From an uncultured Glaciecola sp. (GTDB taxonomy: Bacteria; Pseudomonadota; Gammaproteobacteria; Enterobacterales; Alteromonadaceae): DNA of 64,000 nucleotides. The notes under the pieces are model-generated. The model worked only from the letters and a program-made list of their open reading frames with translations. It was not told the origin of the DNA and did not search any database. Positions 50,192 through 62,434 of this stretch are shown here, one piece after another; position 1 is the first letter of the stretch, and the number at the start of each line of letters is the position of its first letter. Where the stretch lies: positions 62,001 to 126,000 of the forward strand of contig NZ_CALJHY010000009.1 in assembly GCF_937770335.1 (NCBI RefSeq), in the 5' to 3' direction. The translations under genes were made by a program, and so were the position numbers.

Positions 50192-50533
50192 TCAGCCTCA
50201 ATTTAAACACACTGATGTGATAATTTATTACGTTGTATTATAATTGATTAATGTATCTTTCATTGCGCCTATCCCATCGCTTTATAACGATATTCTAATT
50301 TAATGAACATCTGTAATTGAATATTATTGAGTGTCGTATATAAGTACGGAGTCACTTGTAATGAACTACCCACGGGCATCGATTCTCACTGGACAATGGC
50401 TTTTCTCGACATAGCCGATAAAAGCATTATGATACAAAAAGACATTTAGCTATTTAGTCAACTCAAAGCGTTCAATGAGTATTTGGTTGGTTATTAAAAA
50501 AACAGATTACTAGACCTATTTGAGGATCCTACT
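50192..50533. other. Gap between yigB and the DsrE-like gene
   Basis: 342 bases, AT-rich. No gene, RNA or clear terminator seen. It must contain the promoter of the DsrE-like gene; GAGGATC near 50522-50528 acts as its ribosome site. Confidence 0.5.
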
Positions 50534-51073
50534 ATGCTTCTAAAAACGACCTTATTCACCCTATTTATATTGATGGTATCGGCAACAGCTAGTGCGCAGT
50601 TATCATCCTTTAAAGAGGGGCCTGTAATAACTGATTTTGGTAAAAATGCCAGCGTATCAACTCATACGGTTTCGACATCGGCAGAATTTAAGGTTGCCTT
50701 TGATGTAGGAAGTCCTGCGGATGCGGGCGAAGTAAACCGAAAATTTGATAGTCTAGCGCGTTTTATTAATATGCATGTTGGCGCCGGCGTGGATAAAAAA
50801 AACATTCAACTTGCGCTTGTCGTTCATGGCAAAGCTAGCTTTGATTTGCTTGATCATACGACTTATCAAAAGCGACATAAATTAGATAACCCGAATAAAG
50901 CATTACTGCAAACACTGATGAATAACAAGGTGCGCGTCATTTTATGTGGCCAAACTGCGGCTGCTTATGAAATTGACATTAGCCAACTTGTTGAAGGGGC
51001 TGAAGTAGAACTTTCAGCGATGACAGCACATGCTCTTCTACAACAAGATGGCTATACTGTTAATCCGTTTTAG
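50534..51073 (+). CDS. Exported DsrE-family protein
   Basis: A 179-residue protein with a signal peptide (1-21, cut after ASA) and a DsrE/DsrF-like domain (about 45-175). The conserved Cys lies in VRVILCGQTA. Periplasmic DsrE-like proteins occur in many marine gammaproteobacteria; a role in sulfur-related redox chemistry is only suggested by the family. No operon partner is evident. A strong GAGG site precedes the ATG. Confidence 0.85.
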   Translation: MLLKTTLFTLFILMVSATASAQLSSFKEGPVITDFGKNASVSTHTVSTSAEFKVAFDVGSPADAGEVNRKFDSLARFINMHVGAGVDKKNIQLALVVHGKASFDLLDHTTYQKRHKLDNPNKALLQTLMNNKVRVILCGQTAAAYEIDISQLVEGAEVELSAMTAHALLQQDGYTVNPF

Positions 51074-51076
51074 TGA

Positions 51077-53200
<2,124 letters not shown>

Positions 53201-53207
53201 CATCTAC

Positions 53208-53240
53208 AAGATTAGCGGCTCGAATCTAGCCGCTAATCTT
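53208..53240. terminator. Bidirectional terminator between fadH and the yegD-like gene
   Basis: AAGATTAGCGGCT and AGCCGCTAATCTT form a perfect 13-bp stem around a seven-base loop between the two converging genes. U-tracts are short. Confidence 0.75.
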
Positions 53241-53248
53241 ATTTAATG

Positions 53249-54748
53249 CTAAAGCCTAGCAGCGTGAATCGCTAAGCCTTCACAAACAGAGTTAAACGCA
53301 TCACCTTCGATTACTGGCAAATTAGGCAACATTTCTTCTGTTAACTGTTTTCGAACAATTGGGGATAGACTCATACCACCAGTAATGAAAAGCATTTCTG
53401 GTGGTTCACTGCTATTTTCTAGGCATTCCACAACTAAACGCTTCACACGGCTTAGCCATGTTTGCATAGAGCGATTTAAATCCTCTACCGACAAATCCAC
53501 GTCATAATCAGGCTCAATATAATGTAGTGGCAAGGTTATTTCGGCTTTAGAGGAGAGCATCTCTTTCGCTAAACGAGATGAATTGACAAGACGGGCTGAA
53601 AGCTTGTCCTCTTGCACTGTTAGTAATCGACCTAACAATTTGGGTTCTTTTGTAATTGATCTGGTTTGCATGATATCCAAACCATATTCATCTGAAAAAA
53701 AGCGGTTGAGCTTGGGAATGTCATCGACAGCGCACATATCTGAAAAATAAGTAGGTGGCACAGGTAGCCCACTTTGCATCTTCAAGCCCTGGCCCATTGT
53801 CGGTGCAATTGACTTCACAATTAAATTTTTATCACACTCCATACCGCCAATTCGAGCTCCGGTAACAGAAAGCACATCTTGCTGACGATTAAGATTAGAC
53901 CGTTTTTCTGGTGACAACTTGATACAACAAATATCGGTCGTACCACCACCAATATCGACGACGAGTACATTGGTCGGTTTGGCTAAATTAGGCTCAATTT
54001 TGTAAGCAGCAGCAATAGGCTCTTCCAGAAACTCAACATGCGTAAAACCAGCCATTTTGGCAGCTTCGGCCATTATCTCTAATGCTTGATTATTGCCTTC
54101 TTCGCCTCTGGTTCCATGAAACTTAACCGGACGACCAATTACCGCAGTGTCGACAGTTTTTTGTAGTTGCTGCTCTGCACTTTGACGAAAATAGGCCAAC
54201 TGTTTAGCAATCATTCCTACGAATGCTGCCTTCTGACCAGCCACTAAATGCGCACCTAAAAAGTTTTTCGGTGAGTAAATTAAACGGCCTTTTTCTGGGG
54301 TTTTTAAATAGCGTTTAAAACCTTCTTCACCAAATGCAAATTCGCCTGTTTCAACCAATTGGTGAAGCGACAAATCCTGCACTGTCATATATTTAAGGAG
54401 AAGTTGAATCGCTTGGCGCTGTAATGCCGGCTTGTTATGATATTGCGCACGTAAATCGTCAATTTTTTCACTAAAAACACGTTGTTCTCTGGGATCTAGC
54501 GCTTCGTAGTAGCTATTCTTAGCTTTTTCCAGCTGATCATTGATAGCACGCTGAATTTGCGAGACTTTAGCCTCAATAGCAGACACGGGTGGACGTGGTA
54601 GATCATCTTTGTAATATACAAAGACGGAGGAACGAATTTTATTCGATTGTTCTACATTAGGATCTAGTTTAATGAAATGATGTTGCGTCCCATCAAAATA
54701 AACTGCCTCTGAATTCGATGTACCGTAATCTATGCCTATTGCTGCCAT
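53249..54748 (-). CDS. Hsp70-like chaperone of the YegD type
   Basis: A 499-residue actin/Hsp70-fold ATPase related to E. coli YegD (450 residues). Nucleotide-binding motifs are clear: IGIDYGTSNSEA (phosphate 1), [11 protein letters not shown] (phosphate 2) and FITGGMSLSP (adenosine). AVIGRPVKFHG and FLEEPIAAAY match YegD. It lacks a DnaK-type substrate-binding domain and lid. Residues about 60-110 form a helical insert rich in Lys/Gln/Glu. No DnaJ or GrpE gene is near. Client unknown. Confidence 0.85.
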   Translation of the reverse strand: MAAIGIDYGTSNSEAVYFDGTQHHFIKLDPNVEQSNKIRSSVFVYYKDDLPRPPVSAIEAKVSQIQRAINDQLEKAKNSYYEALDPREQRVFSEKIDDLRAQYHNKPALQRQAIQLLLKYMTVQDLSLHQLVETGEFAFGEEGFKRYLKTPEKGRLIYSPKNFLGAHLVAGQKAAFVGMIAKQLAYFRQSAEQQLQKTVDTAVIGRPVKFHGTRGEEGNNQALEIMAEAAKMAGFTHVEFLEEPIAAAYKIEPNLAKPTNVLVVDIGGGTTDICCIKLSPEKRSNLNRQQDVLSVTGARIGGMECDKNLIVKSIAPTMGQGLKMQSGLPVPPTYFSDMCAVDDIPKLNRFFSDEYGLDIMQTRSITKEPKLLGRLLTVQEDKLSARLVNSSRLAKEMLSSKAEITLPLHYIEPDYDVDLSVEDLNRSMQTWLSRVKRLVVECLENSSEPPEMLFITGGMSLSPIVRKQLTEEMLPNLPVIEGDAFNSVCEGLAIHAARL

Positions 54749-55670
54749 CTTGGTCCTGAGTGATTAAAAAAAGAGACCGCGGATTGTAGAGTAAAAATAT
54801 ATGCAATTCACTACTTGATTTAGCATAGGACAATTAAATATGCTTACAACCTCAGCGTTATGTTTGGGAATGTATCAACGTTTGAAACGGAAACGTATTA
54901 AAACCAGCGATTTATAATACCTAGACATTATCAATAACCTCTTAAAGCGAGAAATTGATAAACGGAGAAAAGGAAAGGCTAATTATGATAAAAGTTCGGC
55001 GAATTAAAGCTTAAAAGACTTGTTGAATGACTCAATTAAACTGGCGGCGACAAACATCAGTAGCGTAATGTGCTGCTATTTGGCTCAAGTGATCTTTGAG
55101 TTAAGCGAGACATTTAGACGGCGATTTTAAGTCATAGGTAGGCGTTCATTTAAGTGCATGCAAAACCCAAAGCAGCGCGACAAGACTTCGACGGGAACGC
55201 TTATTAACATCAAAAAAATGACTCGACTAATATGCATTTTTGTAATAAATAGTGTCAGTCAAAGTACGTGCAAAAACCGTTGTGAGAAAAAATGTAAGAG
55301 TAAACTTGTTTAATAATGAAGATGATTGATGAAATTATATCCGTTATTTTCATTTTATATTACGTAACAAAAACCAGATATGCGATTTTTATTCTTATCA
55401 TCCGTTGTGTGTTTTTGCCGTACAGTAATAAATATTGCTTACATTCGGTTGTTTTTATTATCTTTTTGAAAAAATATCATTGCTGTCCTGCTGTCGTCTC
55501 TAAGTGTAACTAACGTTTCTGTATTAATTTTGTAATAAATAATTCATTAATAATTCACGAAAAATACATAAAAGTGTCACAATATAGTATAAATACAAGA
55601 AAGCTATCATTTGGGATTTACCCAATCAAATGGCTATCAATTACAATGTTGATATTGGAAAACTACGATA
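54749..55670. other. 922-base AT-rich gap before the porin gene
   Basis: No supported gene. A 65-codon frame at 55316-55513 is hydrophobic, low in coding character, and lacks a good ribosome site, so it is not called. The final 150 bases before the porin are very AT-rich, with TTTGTAATAAATA-like repeats near 55239 and 55529, and probably hold the porin control region. Confidence 0.55.
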
Positions 55671-56717
55671 ATGCGTCATTTTTTTACGTTCTGTTTAATA
55701 CTCTTTATACCTAATTCTCTGCTTGCGGATGTGGTGACAACAGATGGAAGTAATGTAGTCATCAACCTTAACGGCCCGATTGAGGTTAAAACATTAGATG
55801 GTAAGTTCTCAGCCAAATTAGGTGGTCGTATTCAGTGGGATTACAATTATGCTGAACTAAATGGCGTTGCTGACGAAGACGATTTCAACATTCGTCGAGC
55901 GCGTTTATATCTATCTGGGAACGTGAATGATTGGTCTTACAAAGTGCAATTTAATGTAGGTAATGACAATGGCGGAACACCAGAAGACCTGTATATAAGA
56001 TACAACGGCTGGGGTAAACAGGCCATTGTTACTATTGGTAAACAAAATGAACCCTTTGGTTTGGAACAATTAGAGTCATCAAAGGATATTAGTTACCTTG
56101 AGCGGTCGGCTGTTACTGAAGCTTATGCACCTGGACGCCAGGAAGGAATACTATTCAGTGGTCAACGTGATGCGCTCACCTATGCCTTTGGTATATTTGA
56201 AGATGATAGTGTAGGCGATGGTACAGCAATGACTGGACGCGTTACTTATACCCCGATCAAGTCTGTTAATCATGTTCTTCATTTTGGGGTTGCTCATAGT
56301 AACCGTGACAATGACGTCGACATAACGGGCCTAGAAGTTGCGTATGCGAAAGGGCCTTATCATATGCAGTCTGAATTTATATCGGCTGAGGAAAGTAACG
56401 GAAGTCGTGAAGGTTTGTATTTGCAAGCAGGTTGGATCATCACAGGTGAAACAAGGCCTTATAAAAATGGAATTTTTAAGCGAGTTAAGCCAGGTAATAG
56501 ATCGGGTGCTTGGGAACTCGTCGTTCGCTACGAAGATGGAGATGGTGCATACTCAGACGAGGAACTAGGTTCCACTGATGCAACGTCATACGGTGTTGGA
56601 GTGAATTATTATCTAAACCAGTTTATTCGCATCGGTGCGACCTTTACTGACGCAAAAGACAATATCAATGATAATCATGGCAAGGAATTTCGGGCGCGGA
56701 TACAAATAGCCCTTTAA
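55671..56717 (+). CDS. Outer-membrane porin, OprP/OprO (phosphate-selective) family
   Basis: A 348-residue beta-barrel porin. Signal peptide 1-19 (cut after LLA), a segment FSAKLGGRIQWDYNYAEL opening the barrel, FNIRRARLYLSGNVNDWSYKVQF and GKQNEPFGLEQLESSKDISYLER, which are hallmark segments of Porin_O_P. Selectivity for phosphate or polyphosphate is a family possibility. The C-terminus ends ARIQIAL, with a terminal Leu instead of the usual Phe. Single gene. Confidence 0.9.
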   Translation: MRHFFTFCLILFIPNSLLADVVTTDGSNVVINLNGPIEVKTLDGKFSAKLGGRIQWDYNYAELNGVADEDDFNIRRARLYLSGNVNDWSYKVQFNVGNDNGGTPEDLYIRYNGWGKQAIVTIGKQNEPFGLEQLESSKDISYLERSAVTEAYAPGRQEGILFSGQRDALTYAFGIFEDDSVGDGTAMTGRVTYTPIKSVNHVLHFGVAHSNRDNDVDITGLEVAYAKGPYHMQSEFISAEESNGSREGLYLQAGWIITGETRPYKNGIFKRVKPGNRSGAWELVVRYEDGDGAYSDEELGSTDATSYGVGVNYYLNQFIRIGATFTDAKDNINDNHGKEFRARIQIAL

Positions 56718-56894
56718 ACTACCTCTGACAGCAATCAAGGGCAAAGATAAACAATGCTGTTACGACGAATAATCACCCACATAAAGGAGCAAAATTAGTT
56801 CGCTGTTATATTAAGCGCCAATGAGCTTGACTAGACGAAATAGTTGACGCGCTATAGTTGTGAAGAATTGGTTAAAAAACGAACACAAAGACGC

Positions 56895-57461
56895 TTAAAA
56901 AAGTAGAATTTTAAATCCGATGGCAATTAATATAAACCCACCAAATAACTCCGCTTTAAGGGTGATTCTTTCGCCTCTAATGCTCCCAAGAAAGAAGCCA
57001 AACAAGCTAACAACGAGAGTGGTTAGTCCAATAATTAAACACGAAAAATATGGTGAGAATGGTATCAAGGCTAATGTAAACCCGGCAGCGAACGCATCGA
57101 TGCTGGTCGCTATGGCAATAATTAGTAACGTATTATGAGTCAATGACGGTGCAATTTCATCACCATCCCTTTGAAACGAATCGTAAATAGCTTTAAGCCC
57201 TAAAGACACCAAAATAGTAAAGCCAATCCACTGCGATAAACTCTCAAACCACGCGAAAAGAGTCACACCACCTAAGTAGCCTAAAAGTGGGAATACAGCA
57301 TGAAAAACAGCAAAATAAATAGCGATAATAAAGGCGCTGGAAAAGCGATTTTCAGCCTCGGAGCTATATTTATATATACGGCTTTTATTTACGCCGATAC
57401 CAATAGATACGGCGAAAACATCCATGCTTAGCGCGACTGACAATAAAATTACTTCTAACAT
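56895..57461 (-). CDS. mntP: Manganese efflux pump MntP
   Basis: A 188-residue six-helix protein matching MntP, which exports Mn(II). Both conserved acidic repeats are present: LSMDVFAVSIGIG in helix 1 and TSIDAFAAGFTLAL in helix 4, with the buried Asp residues. No yybP-ykoY manganese riboswitch could be recognised in the 419 bases upstream. Confidence 0.92.
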   Translation of the reverse strand: MLEVILLSVALSMDVFAVSIGIGVNKSRIYKYSSEAENRFSSAFIIAIYFAVFHAVFPLLGYLGGVTLFAWFESLSQWIGFTILVSLGLKAIYDSFQRDGDEIAPSLTHNTLLIIAIATSIDAFAAGFTLALIPFSPYFSCLIIGLTTLVVSLFGFFLGSIRGERITLKAELFGGFILIAIGFKILLF

Positions 57462-57880
57462 GAGACATCAATCATACGTTTACAAAATGGCTAATAAAAT
57501 ACAAATGATACTCACATGGTGACTGAATACCATTATTAATTAAGCAAGAGATGAATTTTTACGGTACGACTATGGGGCTTCAATAGTGGTATTTACCAGC
57601 CGGCTCTTCATATTTGATTTCCGATATACGCCGAACAATAAGCCCTACCCTTTCGTTTCTTTATGGCCTAAGAGTGGTGCTACCGGTCTTGCATAGCATG
57701 CTGAAAATATTAATTATTTGAACAACATAGCATGCACGAGGTATTTAGCTTTTTGGATATTGTTGATACACATCGTACTTAATGACTACACTATCCCAAA
57801 GTCGTATTATGTATTGGTTGGGCAATGCAAATAGTGCCTATTCATTGTTTAACATAAAGCTTTCTTTTTAGGAGAACAAA
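57462..57880. other. Divergent control region between mntP and the lldD-like gene
   Basis: 419 bases without a gene. CATAGCATGC occurs twice, at 57692-57701 and 57726-57735, spaced 34 bases centre to centre; each contains the palindrome GCATGC. AGGAGA precedes the ATG of the lldD-like gene. Confidence 0.5.
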
Positions 57881-59029
57881 ATGCGTTTAAAGCACTGCCA
57901 TAATTTTCATGATTTTCGTATATTGGCTAAAAAGCGCTTACCCAGTCCTATCTTCAACTATATCGATGGCGGAGCCGATGACGAGACAACTTACCGGCGC
58001 AATACGGCAGCATTTGATACTTGTGACCTAATTCCTAGTGTATTAACCGGTGTCAAAGATATTGATTTATCCGTCACGGTTATGGGTCAAAAGCTAGCTA
58101 TGCCGGTCTACTGTTCGCCTACCGCGCTGCAACGCTTGTTTCATTACAAGGGTGAACGAGCAGTTGCGGCGGCGGCAGAAAAATACGGTACTATGTTTGG
58201 GGTTAGCTCGCTTGGGACTGTTAGTATTGAGGAAATCGCACAGCAAATTAATTCTCCGCAAGTTTATCAATTCTACTTTCACAAGGACCGCGAATTAAAC
58301 TCAGTCATGATGCAGCGCGCCAAAGCGGCGGGTGTAAAAGTAATGATGCTCACCGTGGACTCTATCACTGGCGGTAATCGTGAGCGTGATCTTCGCACCG
58401 GCTTTTCCATACCATTCAAACTGACTTTGAGTGGTATGTTGCAGTTTGCTATTAAGCCTATGTGGGGTATTAATTATCTAACGCACGAATCATTTAAATT
58501 GCCACAACTGCAAGATCATGTCGATATGAGCAAGGGGGCGACATCTATTGGTGGCTACTTTACCGATATGCTCGACCCCTCTATGAATTGGAAAGATGTC
58601 GAAGCCATGGTGAAAGAATGGGATGGTGAATTTTGTTTGAAGGGAATTATGAGTAAAGAGGATGCAAGGCGCGCTATTGAGATTGGTTGCACTGGCATTG
58701 TTATTTCGAATCATGGCGGCAGACAACTTGATGGATCACGCAGTTCGTTTGATCAACTTAAGGAAATCATGGACGAGGTGGGTAATGAAATTGACGTCCT
58801 ATTCGACAGTGGTGTACAGCGCGGAACTCATGTACTGAAGGCGTTATCATTAGGTGCGAAAGCGGTCGGCATTGGTCGTATGTATCTTTATCCACTGGCG
58901 GCAGCGGGACAGCCTGGTGTGGAGAGAGCGTTGGGGTTAATGCATGCAGAGCTTGAGCGCGGTATGAAATTGATGGGTAAAACGGCTATTAACCAATTAA
59001 ATTATAAAAACCTGAGATTTCGTGATTAA
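57881..59029 (+). CDS. FMN-dependent alpha-hydroxy-acid dehydrogenase (LldD-like)
   Basis: A 382-residue member of the FMN alpha-hydroxy-acid oxidase/dehydrogenase family. FNYIDGGADDETTYRRN, QFYFHKDR, TVDSITGGNRERDLR and SNHGGRQLDGSRSS are visible; the last contains the catalytic His and substrate-binding Arg. The family includes L-lactate dehydrogenase LldD, and lactate is the best guess, but glycolate- or mandelate-type substrates cannot be excluded. No lactate permease or regulator gene is adjacent. Confidence 0.87.
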   Translation: MRLKHCHNFHDFRILAKKRLPSPIFNYIDGGADDETTYRRNTAAFDTCDLIPSVLTGVKDIDLSVTVMGQKLAMPVYCSPTALQRLFHYKGERAVAAAAEKYGTMFGVSSLGTVSIEEIAQQINSPQVYQFYFHKDRELNSVMMQRAKAAGVKVMMLTVDSITGGNRERDLRTGFSIPFKLTLSGMLQFAIKPMWGINYLTHESFKLPQLQDHVDMSKGATSIGGYFTDMLDPSMNWKDVEAMVKEWDGEFCLKGIMSKEDARRAIEIGCTGIVISNHGGRQLDGSRSSFDQLKEIMDEVGNEIDVLFDSGVQRGTHVLKALSLGAKAVGIGRMYLYPLAAAGQPGVERALGLMHAELERGMKLMGKTAINQLNYKNLRFRD

Positions 59030-59040
59030 ACACGCAAAGA

Positions 59041-59056
59041 CTGTATAAACACACAG
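59041..59056 (+). promoter_or_regulatory. LexA operator of uvrD
   Basis: CTGTATAAACACACAG is a CTG-N10-CAG SOS box close to the CTGTATATATATACAG consensus. It overlaps the expected -35 region of a -10 TATACT (59066-59071), about 50 bases before the uvrD ATG, so LexA binding would block transcription. E. coli uvrD has an operator in the same place. Confidence 0.85.
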
Positions 59057-59104
59057 GTTTATTGCTATACTTGACCCATTCGACGCAAAATAAAAAGAAT
59101 TTTA

Positions 59105-61276
59105 ATGGATGTAACTCGACTACTCGAAGATCTTAACGACAAGCAACGTGAAGCAGTAGCTGCCCCTGCGCAAGATATGTTGATACTTGCCGGCGCTGGT
59201 AGCGGCAAAACCAGAGTATTGGTGCATCGTATTGCTTGGCTAATGGAAGTTGAGTCTGTTGCACCATACAGTATTTTAGCGGTAACTTTTACTAACAAGG
59301 CCTCACGTGAAATGCGTGGGCGCGTAGAACGCCTAATGGGTCAACCCATGAACAGTATGTGGATTGGAACGTTCCATGGCTTAGCTCACCGTTTATTGCG
59401 TTCGCATCATGAAGAAGCTGGCTTACCTGAAAACTTCCAAATACTCGATTCAGACGATCAATACCGACTAATAAAACGCTTATTAAAGTCGATGAACCTA
59501 GACGAAAAGCACTGGCCCGCCAAGCAAATTCAGTGGTACATCAACGGCAATAAAGACGAGGGTTTGCGTTCAAGACACATCGAAACCCATGGCGATCACA
59601 CGCAGCAAAAAATGAAAGAGATTTACACCGCGTATGAACAAACTTGCCAGCGTTCAGGCTTAATCGATTTTGCTGAATTATTGTTGAGAGCGCATGAACT
59701 ATGGGCCAATAATCCGCAGGTTTTACAGCATTATCAAAAACGCTTTAGAGCCGTGCTCGTGGACGAATTCCAAGATACTAACAACATTCAGTATGCATGG
59801 TTAAAACTACTTTCATGTGAAAATAATAATATGATGATTGTGGGTGATGACGACCAGTCGATCTATGGTTGGCGTGGCGCAAATGTACAAAATATCTCTC
59901 ACTTTTTGAGAGACTACCCCACCGCTAGCACAATAAAATTAGAGCAAAACTATCGTTCAACCTCCAATATTCTTAATGCCGCGAACGCCGTAATTGGACA
60001 CAATCCTGATCGCTTAGGTAAAGAGCTGTGGACCGAAGACTCTGAGGGCGAAAAAATAGCGCTATATGCTGGGTTTAATGATTTAGACGAAGCGCGCTTC
60101 ATTGTTTCACAAATTAAAACCTATCATGAGCAAGGAGCCGCACTGTCAGATTGCGCCATTTTGTATCGTAATAATGCACAATCTCGTGTTCTGGAAGAGG
60201 CATTACTGCATGAAGGTTTAGCCTATCGCATTTACGGTGGTTTACGCTTCTTTGAACGTCAAGAAATTAAAGACGCTCTGGGTTATTTACGCTTAATTAG
60301 TCAGCCAATTGATGATGCTGCCTTTGAACGCGTGGTCAATACACCTACCCGTGGGATGGGTGATAAAACACTCTCAATCTTGCGTGTATTTGCAAGAGAA
60401 AATGATATTTCAATGTGGCAAGCGAGTAGTAAAATGCTTGCACAAAATATGTTTTCAGGCCGCGCCGCTAAAGCGCTTAAAGGGTTTGTAGAGATGATCC
60501 TACAAATGACTCAAGAAGTGAAAGACTTACCGTTAGAGAAGAAAGCTGACTATGCCATTAAACATTCTGGTTTGTACGCCATGTATCAGGCCGAAAAGGG
60601 TGAAAAAGCCAAGGCTAGAGTAGAAAACTTAGAAGAATTAGTTACCGCTTGTAAGCAATATGAAGCACCCGAGGAAGCAGAGGAAATGAGTCCACTATCT
60701 GCATTTTTGGCACACGCATCACTCGAAGCCGGTGACGCTCAGGCAGATGCAAATCAGGACGCAGTACAAATGATGACTATTCATTCTGCAAAAGGCCTCG
60801 AATTCCCATTTGTGACATTAGCGGGTGTTGAAGAAGGCATGTTCCCAAGTCAGATGAGTAACGACGAACCAGGAAAATTAGAAGAAGAGCGTCGTCTCTG
60901 TTATGTGGGTATGACTCGAGCCATGCAAAAATTACTCATAACTTACGCAGAAACTCGACGAATATATGGGCAAGATAAGTATCATACTCCTTCAAGATTT
61001 ATTCGTGAAATACCCGGTGACTTTATAGAAGAAGTGAGGCTGAAGACACAAATTAAACAGCCAGTGCATAATCGCTTTAGTGGCGCTTCGTCGCACGCTG
61101 CATTTCAAGACAGTGGCTTTAAACTGGGTCAGCTAGTTGAACATAAGAAGTTTGGCGAGGGCACGGTACTTAATTATGAAGGTTCAGGTGAGCATGCAAG
61201 AGTGCACGTTAACTTCAACTCTTTCGGTACGAAAATTTTGATGTTAGCCTACGCAAAGTTGACTAAAATAGGCTAA
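59105..61276 (+). CDS. uvrD: DNA helicase II UvrD
   Basis: UvrD, 723 residues, the SF1A 3'-5' helicase of nucleotide excision and mismatch repair. Motifs in order: Q motif LNDKQREAV, Walker A AGAGSGKT, Ia AVTFTNKAS, II VDEFQDTN, III GDDDQSIYGWRGA, IV LEQNYRS, V MTIHSAKGLEF, VI CYVGMTRAM. The C-terminal Tudor-like part (GQLVEHKKFGEGTVL) binds RNA polymerase in E. coli. Controlled by the LexA box upstream. Confidence 0.97.
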   Translation: MDVTRLLEDLNDKQREAVAAPAQDMLILAGAGSGKTRVLVHRIAWLMEVESVAPYSILAVTFTNKASREMRGRVERLMGQPMNSMWIGTFHGLAHRLLRSHHEEAGLPENFQILDSDDQYRLIKRLLKSMNLDEKHWPAKQIQWYINGNKDEGLRSRHIETHGDHTQQKMKEIYTAYEQTCQRSGLIDFAELLLRAHELWANNPQVLQHYQKRFRAVLVDEFQDTNNIQYAWLKLLSCENNNMMIVGDDDQSIYGWRGANVQNISHFLRDYPTASTIKLEQNYRSTSNILNAANAVIGHNPDRLGKELWTEDSEGEKIALYAGFNDLDEARFIVSQIKTYHEQGAALSDCAILYRNNAQSRVLEEALLHEGLAYRIYGGLRFFERQEIKDALGYLRLISQPIDDAAFERVVNTPTRGMGDKTLSILRVFARENDISMWQASSKMLAQNMFSGRAAKALKGFVEMILQMTQEVKDLPLEKKADYAIKHSGLYAMYQAEKGEKAKARVENLEELVTACKQYEAPEEAEEMSPLSAFLAHASLEAGDAQADANQDAVQMMTIHSAKGLEFPFVTLAGVEEGMFPSQMSNDEPGKLEEERRLCYVGMTRAMQKLLITYAETRRIYGQDKYHTPSRFIREIPGDFIEEVRLKTQIKQPVHNRFSGASSHAAFQDSGFKLGQLVEHKKFGEGTVLNYEGSGEHARVHVNFNSFGTKILMLAYAKLTKIG

Positions 61277-61288
61277 CACCAACAAGCT

Positions 61289-61323
61289 AAAACGTTGGTC
61301 TGCATATGTTATACCAACGCTTT
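61289..61323. terminator. Bidirectional terminator between uvrD and mnmH
   Basis: CGTTGGT pairs with ACCAACG, extended by A/T pairs with one mismatch, loop 13 bases. The right arm reaches into the mnmH stop codon. Confidence 0.6.
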
Positions 61324-62434
61324 AGGTATTTTCCTGCAGCCATTGGATAACGCTTTCATGATCACCTCTAAATACAACGCGCTCTTTGCGTTTCTCTAAC
61401 TGATAAAGATACATGGGGTCATAGTAGTCCACCGTAATGGCGCGCAGCCAATCTCGGTGACTACTAAAGTTGTCTGTGTGTTGGCGTTGTATCGCCGCTT
61501 TCATTAAGGCCAGTATCTCATTGGTCCGTTGGCTTCCAAGGCGTTTTTTTACTCTCAATAAACTATCGATGAGGTAGTCTGAAAACGCGTCTTCACCGCT
61601 ATTTTCATGCTGGCCTTGATGATGTGCGATCGTATCTGCATAACGCTCTATAACATACTCCTGCCAAAGTTTCTCGATACGCTCCTCTACCGATAAGTCG
61701 ATAACAACCATATCGCTCGCGGCCATCGCCACATTGAGTACTTCAGGAAGATGGCGACCACCAATATTACGACTCTCATCTTCTAGGATTATTCGTTGGC
61801 CGGGGTGATTTTCGCGCATCTCCAGTAAAGCTAATGCGAGATTATTTTCAAAGTCACTCTGCGTAGGCTGCTCTGTAAGGGGGCGTCCGAAACTAGAGCC
61901 TTTATGATTAGCATGACCTTCGAGGTCGATGCTGGTATTCAGCGTTTTGATAATATCCGTTTTACCTGTGCCGGTCATACCCGACAAGAGAGAAAAGTTT
62001 TCAGTCTGGCAAGACTCGTCTAAATAGCTCAATAAAAAAGTGCGCAGAGACTTGTAGCCTCCCTCTATGCGCGGACAGTTAATACCACTATCTACTAGCC
62101 ACTGCTGGCTGAGTTGAGAGCGCAAACCGCCGCGAGCACAATACAAAAGTGCGTTTGGATGTCGCTCTAAAAACTGCTGCCAAGCTCTTACTCTGCCCTT
62201 TTTATTATCGCCGTTGACCAGTCGGTGGCCTAAATCAATCGCCGCTTGCTGGCCTTTTTCTTTGTAGCAAATACCAATCAAATGACGCTCTTCATCGTTT
62301 ATGAAGGGCAAGTTGACAGCTGAAGGTAACGCGCCTTTTGCAAATTCAACCGGTGCACGCACATCAATCATGGGCGTTCGTTGCGACAACAACTTTCTAT
62401 AATCTTTGCTTACTATTACATCAGTATGCTTCAA
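61322..62434 (-). CDS. mnmH: tRNA 2-selenouridine synthase MnmH (SelU/YbbB)
   Basis: MnmH, 370 residues, replaces sulfur of 2-thiouridine at tRNA position 34 by selenium using selenophosphate. An N-terminal rhodanese domain carries the catalytic Cys99 in [11 protein letters not shown]; a P-loop domain follows with [10 protein letters not shown] (about 151-160). The ATG overlaps the selD stop (ATGA), so donor-making SelD and this user are translated together. Confidence 0.94.
   Translation of the reverse strand: MKHTDVIVSKDYRKLLSQRTPMIDVRAPVEFAKGALPSAVNLPFINDEERHLIGICYKEKGQQAAIDLGHRLVNGDNKKGRVRAWQQFLERHPNALLYCARGGLRSQLSQQWLVDSGINCPRIEGGYKSLRTFLLSYLDESCQTENFSLLSGMTGTGKTDIIKTLNTSIDLEGHANHKGSSFGRPLTEQPTQSDFENNLALALLEMRENHPGQRIILEDESRNIGGRHLPEVLNVAMAASDMVVIDLSVEERIEKLWQEYVIERYADTIAHHQGQHENSGEDAFSDYLIDSLLRVKKRLGSQRTNEILALMKAAIQRQHTDNFSSHRDWLRAITVDYYDPMYLYQLEKRKERVVFRGDHESVIQWLQENT

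Noticed and set aside
55316-55513. 65-codon hydrophobic frame before the porin gene
   Set aside because: AT-rich composition explains the hydrophobic translation; no ribosome site and no family resemblance.
57462-57880. yybP-ykoY manganese riboswitch before mntP
   Set aside because: The conserved loop sequences of that riboswitch were not found on the mntP strand.
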